In this document: positions 44,911 to 53,235 of the stretch, in pieces
Layout: every line of letters starts with the position of its first letter
Numbering within the stretch: the stretch's first letter is position 1
Assembly: GCF_008831075.1 (NCBI RefSeq)
Contig: NZ_WBJX01000003.1
Span: 248,001 to 312,000 of the forward strand
From: Pseudoclavibacter terrae
Lineage (GTDB): Bacteria > Actinomycetota > Actinomycetes > Actinomycetales > Microbacteriaceae
DNA length: 64,000 bases
Direction: 5' to 3'
The notes under the pieces: model-generated
The model's database searches: none
Told to the model about the DNA's origin: nothing
What the model saw: only the letters and a program-made list of their open reading frames with translations
Made by a program: the position numbers and the translations under genes

Positions 44911-45162
44911 GCCCGCCGGAGCGCCATGCAACAATGCAACAGTCCAAGCAAGACCGGGAAGTCCGTGGTGCACACCGATCAACACTGAGCCGATCCCAAC
45001 ACCGTCACTTGGCGGGACACCGTAAAGCCACGTCGCTCGCTACCCACGTTTCGATCACCAGGATGCGCACGGCAATTGGTACTCCGGCGCGCTAAGCAGT
45101 GCACTCTTCCTGCTCCTTCGCCCGCCGCTCGAGGCTGGGGGCCGCGCTATGGGCGAGTGTCC

Positions 45163-45176
45163 GTTTCACGTGGAAC
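45163..45176. promoter_or_regulatory. parS site 12 (one change)
   Basis: GTTTCACGTGGAAC with C/G flanks, 82 bases from site 13, which is the same variant in the opposite orientation. Confidence 0.75.
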
Positions 45177-45244
45177 GGCGCGAATGTTGGGTGATCAGAG
45201 CGACTACCACTCGCCCCAGCGATCGGAGTCGCCAGTCATGTTCT

Positions 45245-45258
45245 GTTCCACGTGAAAC
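45245..45258. promoter_or_regulatory. parS site 13 (one change)
   Basis: GTTCCACGTGAAAC, inverted relative to site 12. Confidence 0.75.
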
Positions 45259-46209
45259 CCAATCCGCGAGCTCGGGCAACGACATGACCGGATCCTGAGC
45301 GCGTGGGTGCCTCTTGGGCACGCGTGAGTCCCTAGCCCCTTCCCTCCCGGGGTCACCCAACCTCATCAACTTCGGACAGTGTCATCGCACACGCGTTCCC
45401 GTTGTGGCCCGCTCATCGCTCGTCGACCGAAATTTTGGTCCTTACGCGACCTTTCATCCGAGAAACCCGCGTATTACGTAAAGCAGCCTCACACGGGCCA
45501 CGGACTACGGGACCCACCTGAGCGGCGTGAGACGCCCGGACGATGTTTGGTCGACTACGCACCACCTGCGGCGCTGCGTACTCATAACAACGATCGCGCC
45601 CCTCCTTGACTCTTCATCGTGCGTGAACTGAGTGCCTGGGTCACTCCATGTCGGCCGCCCCAGCGAATGAGCAAGGAACTGTTGCCCGCCACGACAACGC
45701 AGATTCGCACATCTCGAAAATCACGGCATACGGACATTCCACACACTCTTAACGTGGGAGAGACAGACACTCCCCACTCCGTGTGGGTCCGGGGCGGTCA
45801 GACACGGCAAGCGAACTGGGTGGGCCCACCCCCAGATCGAGCCTTAGAGCTCCGGCTGCCAACCACGCTCAGTGCATGTGGGGAAGCTGTGCCCGGTGTC
45901 TGCGACGGAGCTGCACTCCGGCCTCGACGATGTTTGGGTGGCGAGAACCTGTTGTGCACACACGCGCCCATGTCTTGTCAGCTCTACCCAGCCTCGGATT
46001 CTCGACACAACATCGCCAGACCAGACCCTCAGAGCAATGCAGCTCAAGAGGCCACGAATAGCTCCAGGTCGCTGGCGCGTAGAGCGGATGTCAGCTGCGC
46101 GACCCTTCAAGACGCAACTGTGAGACTCCAAGGGGGACGCGGGTGCGAGGAATCTCTGGCGTTCCCGCAATTTCTCGATGATCGCACGTGGTGGATGACT
46201 CTGCGACGT

Positions 46210-46223
46210 GTTTCACGTGGAAC
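46210..46223. promoter_or_regulatory. parS site 14 (one change)
   Basis: GTTTCACGTGGAAC, 160 bases past the rsmG stop; it is the site nearest to oriC. Confidence 0.75.
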
Positions 46224-46384
46224 GAGAACAGAAACGCCTCTTTGCCCACGAAAATCGCCAACAATGAGCAGAGAGCTGCTCTCTGGGCAGTCGAGACAGC
46301 GCTACGAACCGGGGTTCAAGCCTTCTTGCATCAAGCTATATCGATACAAGTCGAAATTGCAGCCGAGGCCGCGCAGCGATCGAC

Positions 46385-47023
46385 CTAGTCGACCGTTGCG
46401 CGGATGACCCGCGTGGCCTCAGTATCGAGGTTCTCGCCAAGCTCCTCGACTCGAACATCAGTGAGGCCGAATTTTCGGATCGCCTTGCTGGCCTTCTCGA
46501 TCTCTGCTTCAGCCGATCGTCCCTTGAGGAACACGAGTTCGCCGCCGGAGCGAACAAGAGGCACCGTGATCGGGATGAGCTTGCTGAGCGCCGAGACGGC
46601 CCGCGCGGTCAGCTGATCGAAGGTGAACTCATCGTGCACCTCCTCGGCTCGCGCACGGCGCACCTGCACGTTCGTGAGAGCGAGGGCATCCACCTCACGC
46701 TGCAACCACTCTGTACGCCGCTCCATGGGCTCAATCAGAACGAAGTTCACGTCGGGACGCGCAATAGCCAGCACGAGGCCGGGAAGACCGGCGCCTGAAC
46801 CGATATCTCCGACGAGCCCGGGACGCAGCAAAGGAGCCATGAGGACTGAGTTGACGATGTGTCGAGTCCAGAGGCGGGGGTATTCGAGCGGACCGACGAG
46901 CCCGAGCTGCTCACCGTATTTCGCGAGATCAAACGTGAACGCGCGAGCGAGTTCGATCCGGTCCTCGAAGAGCACCTTCGCGATAGCCGGCTCGACCTCG
47001 AGTTCAATCGGGTGGTCAGTCAT
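46385..47023 (-). CDS. rsmG: 16S rRNA (guanine-N7) methyltransferase RsmG (GidB)
   Basis: The 212-residue methyltransferase modifies a conserved guanine of 16S rRNA near the decoding centre, using S-adenosylmethionine. It shows the RsmG signature RLWTRHIVNSV, SAM-binding GDIGSGAGLPGLVLAI and VRRARAEEVH. ATG at 47023 was chosen because MTDHPIELE fits the family; a longer frame upstream adds 15 residues without homology. It is usually followed closely by parA; here 6.3 kb of parS-rich DNA intervenes. The upstream intergenic region holds DnaA boxes. Confidence 0.95.
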   Translation of the reverse strand: MTDHPIELEVEPAIAKVLFEDRIELARAFTFDLAKYGEQLGLVGPLEYPRLWTRHIVNSVLMAPLLRPGLVGDIGSGAGLPGLVLAIARPDVNFVLIEPMERRTEWLQREVDALALTNVQVRRARAEEVHDEFTFDQLTARAVSALSKLIPITVPLVRSGGELVFLKGRSAEAEIEKASKAIRKFGLTDVRVEELGENLDTEATRVIRATVD

Positions 47024-47149
47024 ACCGCATGCCCCTCTCGCAGCGTGAATGTGTCGACGCAGTCGCAAATCGCGAGCGCGGTCAGTTCATGCCAGTTTGA
47101 CACGATCGGTTTCTTGACAAGACGGGACAGCCAGGATCGCCGGTCTGTC

Positions 47150-47294
47150 TGTGGATAAGTCTGTGCATAACAGCGAAGCGACGCCGGTAGCATGGCCTTC
47201 TCCGAGGAAAGCGACGCTGACCTGGGGTTTTACCCGTGGGGGCCATTCCGCCCCAATTCCCCAGATAATCGCCTGTGGAAACTACTGTGGATAA
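47150..47294. promoter_or_regulatory. DnaA-box cluster upstream of rsmG
   Basis: Perfect boxes TGTGGATAA lie at 47150-47158 and 47286-47294. Near matches are at 47162-47170 (TGTGCATAA) and 47274-47282 (TGTGGAAAC). All read in the same orientation. They occupy the 280-base gap between jag and rsmG. Confidence 0.65.
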
Positions 47295-47303
47295 CTCCGC
47301 GCG

Positions 47304-47813
47304 TCAGGCTGAGGGTGCCGGGCGGATGACCGTGTGACGCTCACGCGCTTCGCCTTCCGACTCAGACACGTAGCCGCGCTCGGAGACGATGTCGTGCACG
47401 ATCTTGCGTTCGTACGAGGACATCGGGGGGAGGGCGGCGGACGAGGCGCCTTCCTCGATGCGGGTGATTGCCCGGTCGACGAGGCCGGCCAGCTCGCCCC
47501 GTCGCGCATCGCGCGAACCGCCGATGTCGAGGATGAGCCTTGAGAATTCACCCGTCTCCGCCTGCACGGCGAGGCGAGTCAGGTGCTGCAGCGCATCCAC
47601 AGTCTCCCCATCAGCCAGCTTCGAGAGGTTCGACTCTCCGTCGGAGTTCACCGAGATGTACGTGCGCGACTCACGAACCTCGATATCGAGGTCACCATCC
47701 ACATCGCTGATGTCGAGCAGCTCTTCGAGGTAGTCGGCGGCGATGTCCCCGTCGTCGCGGATATCCGACGTCTCTGCGTCAGCGGGGACGGCCTCGGAGG
47801 TTGCTTCAGTCAT
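47304..47813 (-). CDS. jag: Jag/KhpB-like KH-R3H RNA-binding protein
   Basis: The 169-residue protein has an N-terminal acidic region, a KH-like domain (DLDIEVRESRTYISV, then ALQHLTRLAVQ) and a C-terminal R3H domain (MSSYERKIVHDIVSERG, then EARERHTVIRP). The Jag N-domain present in Firmicutes is absent. It binds RNA and affects cell division or envelope in other bacteria. It lies 43 bases after yidC, the conserved order. Confidence 0.93.
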   Translation of the reverse strand: MTEATSEAVPADAETSDIRDDGDIAADYLEELLDISDVDGDLDIEVRESRTYISVNSDGESNLSKLADGETVDALQHLTRLAVQAETGEFSRLILDIGGSRDARRGELAGLVDRAITRIEEGASSAALPPMSSYERKIVHDIVSERGYVSESEGEARERHTVIRPAPSA

Positions 47814-47856
47814 TCGGGTTCCTTAAGAGAAAGAGAGGGGACGAGGCGAGGGGAAA

Positions 47857-48867
47857 CTACTTCTTCGCGGGCGGGGTGCTCTTGCCAGATGCGCCACCTG
47901 CGCCGGGCTTCCCGCCCGTTGCCTTCTTCTTGGCTCGGTTCTTCGAGACGGGCTGAGCACGCTGAGCCGGCTGCTGCACGGGGGCCTCCACGATGACGTT
48001 CCCCTTGGAGTCCTTGCGCTCTGGCTCAACCCACTTGCCGCGAGCCTTCAGGCGCTCCTCGCGAGCCTTCGCAGCCTCAGAGCCGGGAGTGGGCATGTTG
48101 CGGATGATGATGTACTGCTGACCCATGGTCCAGAAGTTCGAGATGAGCCAGTAGGTCATGACACCCAGCGGGAACATGACACCGGACACGAGGAACGTGA
48201 GCGGCAGGATGTAGAGCAGCATCTGCTGCTGGCGGTACATCGGCGACTCCTTGGTCGCCTGCGACACGTTCTTCGAAGTGATCTGCTTCTGCGTGATGAA
48301 CTGCGAGACCGTCATGACGACGACCATGACACCGGCGAGGATCTGGACGCCGACGTTGCCATCGTTGTTGAGGAACGTCGCACTCAGGGGAGCGCCCCAG
48401 ATATCCGCCTGCGAGAAGGACGTCGCGAGCTCCTGGTTCAGCGCTCCAACACCGACCGTGTTGTGCTGTGCCCCGTTGAGCACGGAGAAGAGACCGAAGA
48501 AGATCGGCATCTGCACGAGCAGCGGCCAGCAGCCCGCCATCGGGTTCGAGCCAGTCCGCTGGTAGACAGCCATGGTCTCGCGACGCATGGCCTCCATCGA
48601 GAACTGGTCGCGCTTGCCCTTGTACTTGTCCTGGATCTTCTTGATCTCAGGAGCGACATCCATCATCGCGCGCTGGGACTTCACCTGCTTCACCATGAGA
48701 GGGATCATGGCGGAGCGGACGACGAGCACCAGGCCGAGGATGGCGAGGATCCACGTCCAACCATCAGTGCCGTTGAGACCGAGCGTCGTCCACAGCGTGT
48801 GGAAACCGACCAAGATGAGCTCGATGACCCATTTGATCGGCCACAAGATGGTTCCGAGGATATCCAT
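47857..48867 (-). CDS. yidC: Membrane protein insertase YidC
   Basis: The 336-residue insertase places proteins in the membrane alone or with SecYEG. Five hydrophobic segments are visible, with RSAMIPLMVKQVKSQRAM containing the conserved hydrophilic-groove Arg, and NPMAGCWPLLVQMPIFFGLF. As in other actinobacteria it lacks the large periplasmic domain of E. coli YidC. The Lys/Pro/Ala-rich tail (about 60 residues) probably contacts ribosomes. It lies between yidD and jag. Confidence 0.96.
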   Translation of the reverse strand: MDILGTILWPIKWVIELILVGFHTLWTTLGLNGTDGWTWILAILGLVLVVRSAMIPLMVKQVKSQRAMMDVAPEIKKIQDKYKGKRDQFSMEAMRRETMAVYQRTGSNPMAGCWPLLVQMPIFFGLFSVLNGAQHNTVGVGALNQELATSFSQADIWGAPLSATFLNNDGNVGVQILAGVMVVVMTVSQFITQKQITSKNVSQATKESPMYRQQQMLLYILPLTFLVSGVMFPLGVMTYWLISNFWTMGQQYIIIRNMPTPGSEAAKAREERLKARGKWVEPERKDSKGNVIVEAPVQQPAQRAQPVSKNRAKKKATGGKPGAGGASGKSTPPAKK

Positions 48868-48888
48868 GAGTGCGGTGACGTCTTTCTC

Positions 48889-49200
48889 TTAAGTTCCGCT
48901 AGTGCCCAGGACGACGAATCCGCGAGCAGTAGTGGTGGTGGTTCGGTGTTCTGGCTCAGGCACGTCGTCAATGCCTCCAGCAGCCCAGGGGTGGCAGCGA
49001 ACGAGTCGTCGCCCGGTGAGGAAGCCGCCCCGGAGGACGCCATGAACCTGCACAGCTCTTAAAGAGTACGCGGAGCAGCTGGGGTGATACCGGCAGACGT
49101 CACCGTAGAGCGGTGAGATCACCAAGCGGTACGCGTTCAGCAGTGCGATGACCACGTTCCGGGGGACGAGCGCGGCTCGTCGAACGGCACGCACGGTCAT
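48889..49200 (-). CDS. yidD: Membrane protein insertion efficiency factor YidD
   Basis: The 103-residue protein contains LLNAYRLVISPLYGDVCRYHPSCSAYSLRAVQVHG (in pieces: NAYRLVISPLYG, CRYHPSCSAYSLRAV) and RRLVRCHPWAAGG, the three conserved cysteines of YidD. The Thr-rich C-terminal extension of about 20 residues is unusual. The ATG overlaps the rnpA stop (ATGA), so translation is coupled. Confidence 0.95.
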   Translation of the reverse strand: MTVRAVRRAALVPRNVVIALLNAYRLVISPLYGDVCRYHPSCSAYSLRAVQVHGVLRGGFLTGRRLVRCHPWAAGGIDDVPEPEHRTTTTTARGFVVLGTSGT

Positions 49201-49586
49201 CTCCCCGACTTCGAGGCACGAAGATCCGCGTCGCTGGGCGCAGCGATTCGACGCACGCCTCGCAACGACCCGAATCTCGCACGCTCGCGCAGATCATCGA
49301 ACCCGAGCTCCGCCGCTTCCGGATGAACCCGATACACGACGTCGAAGCCAGGACCGATCTCAGGGAGCAGCTCCCTGGAGACCGCCTTGAGGCGCCGACG
49401 AATGCGATTGCGCACAACAGCCACACCTACCCGCTTCGAGACAATGAAGCCGAAGCGGGTAGGTGTGTCATGTTGTTCGCGCTCGCGCACGCTGACCGTG
49501 ATTCCTCGAGCACCTACACGAACTCCGCGTCGAACGATGGCCTGATAGTCATCGCCCTTGGTGACGCGGTTCGCGTAGGGAAGCAA
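49197..49586 (-). CDS. rnpA: Ribonuclease P protein component
   Basis: The 129-residue basic protein joins the RNase P RNA to mature tRNA 5' ends. It has LPYANRVTKGDDYQAIVRRG at the start and the signature GFIVSKRVGVAVVRNRIRRRLKAV. A TTG at 49586 was chosen: it follows the rpmH stop by four bases and gives the family N-terminus. An ATG upstream would overlap rpmH. No clear ribosome site is present, so coupling to rpmH translation is likely. Confidence 0.93.
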   Translation of the reverse strand: MLPYANRVTKGDDYQAIVRRGVRVGARGITVSVREREQHDTPTRFGFIVSKRVGVAVVRNRIRRRLKAVSRELLPEIGPGFDVVYRVHPEAAELGFDDLRERARFGSLRGVRRIAAPSDADLRASKSGR

Positions 49587-49590
49587 GAAG

Positions 49591-49728
49591 CTACGCGGAG
49601 AGCTCGGTGCGACCCTTGCGGCGACGAGCCGAGAGGATCGCGCGACCCGCACGGGTGCGCATGCGCAGGCGGAAGCCGTGGGTCTTCGCGCGGCGGCGGT
49701 TGTTTGGCTGGAAAGTACGCTTCGACAT
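49591..49728 (-). CDS. rpmH: Ribosomal protein bL34
   Basis: The 45-residue very basic protein begins [20 protein letters not shown] and ends [11 protein letters not shown], a full-length L34. GGAG lies five bases before the ATG. It heads the rpmH-rnpA-yidD-yidC-jag operon, divergent from dnaA. Confidence 0.98.
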   Translation of the reverse strand: MSKRTFQPNNRRRAKTHGFRLRMRTRAGRAILSARRRKGRTELSA

Positions 49729-49962
49729 GAGAACTCCGGAAGATACGACCCGATCGGCGGACGCCGTACGGATTTTCACAAGTGCCCTACCGAAGGGCAC
49801 AACTGCCTTAACCTACGTGACCCGGGCCCGGCAGTCAACTGACGCCAGAGGGCCAGCATTATGCTCACACCGGTGCTCGGCAGGCGCTCGACATGCCGAA
49901 TCCTCCCAAAGCGATTGGCGCGCGTGGCGATCCGGCGTAGGCTGGGCCCCTACCTCCGCGAG

Positions 49963-50007
49963 TTATGCACAGGCACCCGCCTGTTTGTCCACAGAAGTTG
50001 TGGATAT
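49963..50007. promoter_or_regulatory. DnaA-box-like sites in the dnaA-rpmH intergenic region
   Basis: Three near-consensus boxes occur: TTATGCACA (49963-49971), TTGTCCACA (49985-49993) and TGTGGATAT (49999-50007), each one base from TTATCCACA. They lie about 140-185 bases before the dnaA start, fitting autoregulation by DnaA. The rest of 49729-50147 holds the divergent promoters, which I could not define precisely, and no other supported gene. Confidence 0.6.
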
Positions 50008-50147
50008 CTCACCGGGTAGATCACAATGACTTGCGCACCAGTGCCACACGGCCGGTGCGTTGACCATGCTGCGAGTGTGCAGCCAAGAAGACGCGGTCCG
50101 CAGAGATGCGGTCTCGTGAAGTACAGAGGGACGGGGGGAGTGCTTCG

Positions 50148-51614
50148 GTGGCCGACCCGGTTTCGGAGACGTGGCAGACGCTGCTCTCCACACTGCGTGA
50201 AGACGATCGCGTTCCCGCTTCCCTCCTCGGGTTCCTCGGACTCGTCGAAGCCAAGGGAGTGATGAGCGGCGCGCTGCTGCTCGAAGTCCCCAACGACATG
50301 ACCCGCACGATGATCGAAACGCGTGCGCGCGTGCCGATGCTCGCGGCGATCGCGGAGCTCGACGAGTCGGACATCAAGACGTTCGCGGTGCTCGTCAACC
50401 CGGATGCGGCTCCGCGAGCATCCGTCAGCGACCCACTCGACTCGCACGACTACATCGAAGTCGCTCCGCCGCGGGCAGCGCCCGCCCCGACCAGCTCGGT
50501 GACCGTCGTCGAAGCAGAATCCGTCGGACACCATCCGTCGTCAGATCAAGGCGCGCGCACGCAGCCCGACCCTGAGTCCCGACTCAACCCGCGGTACACG
50601 TTCGACAACTACATCATCGGCGGGTCGAACCGATTCGCGCACGCCGCGGCCGTCGCCGTCGCCGAGGCGCCGGCGCGTTCATACAATCCGCTGTTCGTCT
50701 ACGGCGGCTCCGGACTCGGCAAGACGCACATGCTCCACGCCATCGGCAACTACGCCGAGTCGATCTACCCGGGCATCCAGGTCAGGTACGTCTCGAGCGA
50801 AGAGTTCACGAACGACTTCATCAACTCCATCGCGAACAACCGGACGCAGTCGTTCCAGGCGCGCTACCGCGACAACGACATCCTGCTGATCGACGACATC
50901 CAGTTCCTCCAGGGCAAGGACTCGACGCAGGAAGCCTTCTTCCACACGTTCAACACCCTGCACGAGCACAACAAGCAGGTCGTCATCACGAGCGACCTCC
51001 CCCCGAAGCAGCTGACCGGCTTCGAAGACCGGATGCGCTCCCGATTCGAGTGGGGCCTCATCACCGATGTGCAGTCCCCCGATCTGGAGACGCGCATCGC
51101 GATCCTCCGCAAGAAGTCCCAGGTCGACAACCTCCTCATCCCGGACGACGCTCTCGAGTTCATCGCCGCGAGGGTCTCGTCGAGCATCCGTGAGCTCGAG
51201 GGCACGCTCATCCGCGTCACCGCGTACGCGAACCTGAACGGCGAGAAGGTCGATCTCGCCCTCGTGTCGACCGTGCTGAAGGATCTCGTGTCCGATCAGG
51301 ACACTGGCGTCGTCTCACCCGTCGACATCATCAATCGGACGGCTGCGTACTTCCAGCTGACAGTCGACGACCTCTACGGATCCTCCCGATCGCAGGCGAT
51401 CGCCACGAGTCGGCAGATCGCCATGTACATCTGCAGAGAGATGACGAACCTGTCTCTTCCCAAGATCGGGCAGCTGTTCGGTGGGCGAGACCACACGACG
51501 GTGATGTACGCGCACCGCAAGATCACGAAGCTCATGACCGAGCGCCGCGACGTCTACAACCAGGTCACAGAGCTCACAGCGCGCATCCGCCAGAACGGAA
51601 ACGGACGCTCCTGA
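50148..51614 (+). CDS. dnaA: Chromosomal replication initiator DnaA
   Basis: The 488-residue initiator starts GTG with GGGGGAG seven bases upstream. Domain I (about 1-90) contacts DnaB and other factors, and a variable linker follows. Domain III is the AAA+ ATPase: NPRYTFDNYIIGGSNRFAHA, Walker A GGSGLGKT at 186-193 and Walker B LLIDDIQFL. Domain IV binds DnaA boxes (SRQIAMYICREMTNLSLPKIG, in part, and GGRDHTTVMYAHRKI). The linker is short compared with Streptomyces. It is transcribed toward oriC. Confidence 0.98.
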   Translation: MADPVSETWQTLLSTLREDDRVPASLLGFLGLVEAKGVMSGALLLEVPNDMTRTMIETRARVPMLAAIAELDESDIKTFAVLVNPDAAPRASVSDPLDSHDYIEVAPPRAAPAPTSSVTVVEAESVGHHPSSDQGARTQPDPESRLNPRYTFDNYIIGGSNRFAHAAAVAVAEAPARSYNPLFVYGGSGLGKTHMLHAIGNYAESIYPGIQVRYVSSEEFTNDFINSIANNRTQSFQARYRDNDILLIDDIQFLQGKDSTQEAFFHTFNTLHEHNKQVVITSDLPPKQLTGFEDRMRSRFEWGLITDVQSPDLETRIAILRKKSQVDNLLIPDDALEFIAARVSSSIRELEGTLIRVTAYANLNGEKVDLALVSTVLKDLVSDQDTGVVSPVDIINRTAAYFQLTVDDLYGSSRSQAIATSRQIAMYICREMTNLSLPKIGQLFGGRDHTTVMYAHRKITKLMTERRDVYNQVTELTARIRQNGNGRS

Positions 51615-51623
51615 GCACCCTCC

Positions 51624-51666
51624 AGCTCCGCATCACGGGCCCTCGTGCACGGATGCGGAGCTTTTC
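51624..51666 (+). terminator. dnaA terminator
   Basis: AGCTCCGCATC at 51624-51634 pairs with GATGCGGAGCT at 51652-51662 and is followed by a T-rich tract (CTTTTCTT). It lies 9 bases after the dnaA stop. Confidence 0.85.
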
Positions 51667-51668
51667 TT

Positions 51669-52092
51669 GCCCTCAGGCCCTGTGGATAACTTGTGGACTG
51701 TGGAATCGACACGCGAGCACGGACTGTGGAAAACGCGCTCGGCGCTGTGGAGTCCGAGAAGTTGTGCACCCCAGTGCTCGTCAGCGTGCACAGGGCGTCC
51801 ACCGCTCCGCCACAACTTACATTTTTGTAGTTCCCATGCGGGCGCTGGGGAGTACTGAGTTATCCACAGTGTGCACAGCTGTTAATACGATGATGACAAG
51901 AAATCTATTGATATTGGGCGAATCGACGACATTGGTGAACGGTGGTCGGCCGGCCCTCCGTGGACTGGTATTTTCGCGTGCGCGACGACGAGCTCGTGCC
52001 GTGGGAAGCAGCACAGGATGCTCTGACGCTCGGGCGCAACACACCGAATCTGGGCGGCTACCATTGGGTCATTCCAACGAGAGGAACGCCTA
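51669..52092. other. Origin of replication (oriC)
   Basis: Between dnaA and dnaN lie perfect DnaA boxes at 51681-51689 (TGTGGATAA) and 51860-51868 (TTATCCACA) in opposite orientations. Several relaxed boxes lie between, including 51699-51707, 51725-51733 and 51746-51754. An AT-rich stretch at about 51880-51916 is the likely unwinding element. No gene is supported here. The dnaN promoter must also lie in this segment. Confidence 0.9.
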
Positions 52093-53232
52093 GTGAAGTT
52101 TGTGGTCAACCGTGACGTCTTCAGCGATGCGGTGTCGTTTGTCGTCAAGCTTCTGCCTCAGCGCCCGACCCTCCCCATCCTCAGCGGTGTTGTCGTCGAG
52201 GTCGGCGACGCAGGGGTCACGCTCTCGTCATTCGACTACGAGGTCTCCAGCCGCACCAGCATCGACGCTGATGTCCAGGAGCCAGGAGCCGTCCTCGTGC
52301 AGGGACGCCTCCTCGCTGACATCGCGAATCGACTTCCTCAGGCTCCCGTCGAGCTGAGCCGCGACGACTCCGGAGTTGTCATTCGCTGCGGCAGCGCGTC
52401 GTTCCACCTGCCGACGATGCCCATCGAGGAGTTCCCGAGCCTGCCCGTCGTCGAAGGCGCGAGCGGTTCCATCGCGGGTGACGTGTTCTCGGAGGCGATC
52501 TCCCAGGTCGCGGTCGCAGCCTCCCGCGAAGACGTCGCCCCCGTGATCACGGGTGTGAACCTCTCGCTGCAGGCCGATTCGATGAGCCTCGTCGCGACCG
52601 ACCGCTACCGTGTCGCAGTGCGGACCATCGAATGGCAGAGCTCCCTCACGGAGACCGAGACAGCTCTCGTACCAGCCAAGACGCTCGCCGAGGTCGGCAA
52701 GTCGCTCGGCAGCTCCGGTGAGATCACGATCACGCTCGTCAAGGACGACATCCGAGAGCTCATCGCCTTCTCCGCTGGCAACAAGACCGTCACCTCGCTC
52801 CTCATCAAGGGCAACTTCCCCGCAGTGGAGCGCCTCTTCCCCGCTGAGACGCCGCACTACGCAGTGCTCACGGTCAGCGACATCGTCGACGCGGTTCGCC
52901 GCGTGCAGCTCGTGCTCGAACGCGAGGCGGCACTGCGCTTCACGTTCACGACCGAGGGACTCCACCTCGAAGCGCTCGGCAGCGAGCAGGCTCAGGCAAG
53001 CGAGAACCTCGACGCAGTCCTGCACGGCAACGACATGGTCGTCTCGCTCAAGCCGCAGTTCCTGCTGGACGGAGTCGGCGCCATCCACTCGCCGTTCGTG
53101 CGAATCGCCTTCACGAACTCCGAGAACCCCAACAAGCCGGGACCCGTGCTGCTCACGAGCCAGACCTCGCGCGACGAGGGCGAGTCGACGAACTACCGCT
53201 ACCTGCTGCAGCCGAATCTGCTCATGCGGTAA
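52093..53232 (+). CDS. dnaN: DNA polymerase III beta subunit (sliding clamp)
   Basis: The 379-residue clamp has three repeated domains and encircles DNA to hold polymerase. It begins KFVVNRDVFSDAVSFVVKLL and includes GVVVEVGDAGVTLSSFDYEV and SLVATDRYRVAVR. The start is GTG, with GAGAGGA about eight bases upstream. It precedes recF by three bases in the standard order. Confidence 0.98.
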   Translation: MKFVVNRDVFSDAVSFVVKLLPQRPTLPILSGVVVEVGDAGVTLSSFDYEVSSRTSIDADVQEPGAVLVQGRLLADIANRLPQAPVELSRDDSGVVIRCGSASFHLPTMPIEEFPSLPVVEGASGSIAGDVFSEAISQVAVAASREDVAPVITGVNLSLQADSMSLVATDRYRVAVRTIEWQSSLTETETALVPAKTLAEVGKSLGSSGEITITLVKDDIRELIAFSAGNKTVTSLLIKGNFPAVERLFPAETPHYAVLTVSDIVDAVRRVQLVLEREAALRFTFTTEGLHLEALGSEQAQASENLDAVLHGNDMVVSLKPQFLLDGVGAIHSPFVRIAFTNSENPNKPGPVLLTSQTSRDEGESTNYRYLLQPNLLMR

Positions 53233-53235
53233 CCA

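Larger units (their letters stand above)
40101..46384. other. Gene-free parS-rich region (putative expanded centromere)
   Basis: Between parA and rsmG about 6.3 kb contain no open frame with the G/C third-position bias, ribosome sites or recognisable domains of genes elsewhere in the window. By eye the G+C content is lower than in the neighbours (one sampled 60-base row, from 42421, is about 52%). The region holds 14 matches to the parS palindrome spread from 40206 to 46223, plus short tandem repeats. Frames up to about 260 codons occur on both strands but overlap each other and the parS sites. The likely role is ParB loading; the origin of the extra DNA is unknown. Confidence 0.8.

Noticed and set aside
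45619-46407. 262-codon frame on the plus strand reaching into rsmG
   Set aside because: Same reasons; it also contains parS site 14 and runs antisense into the end of rsmG.
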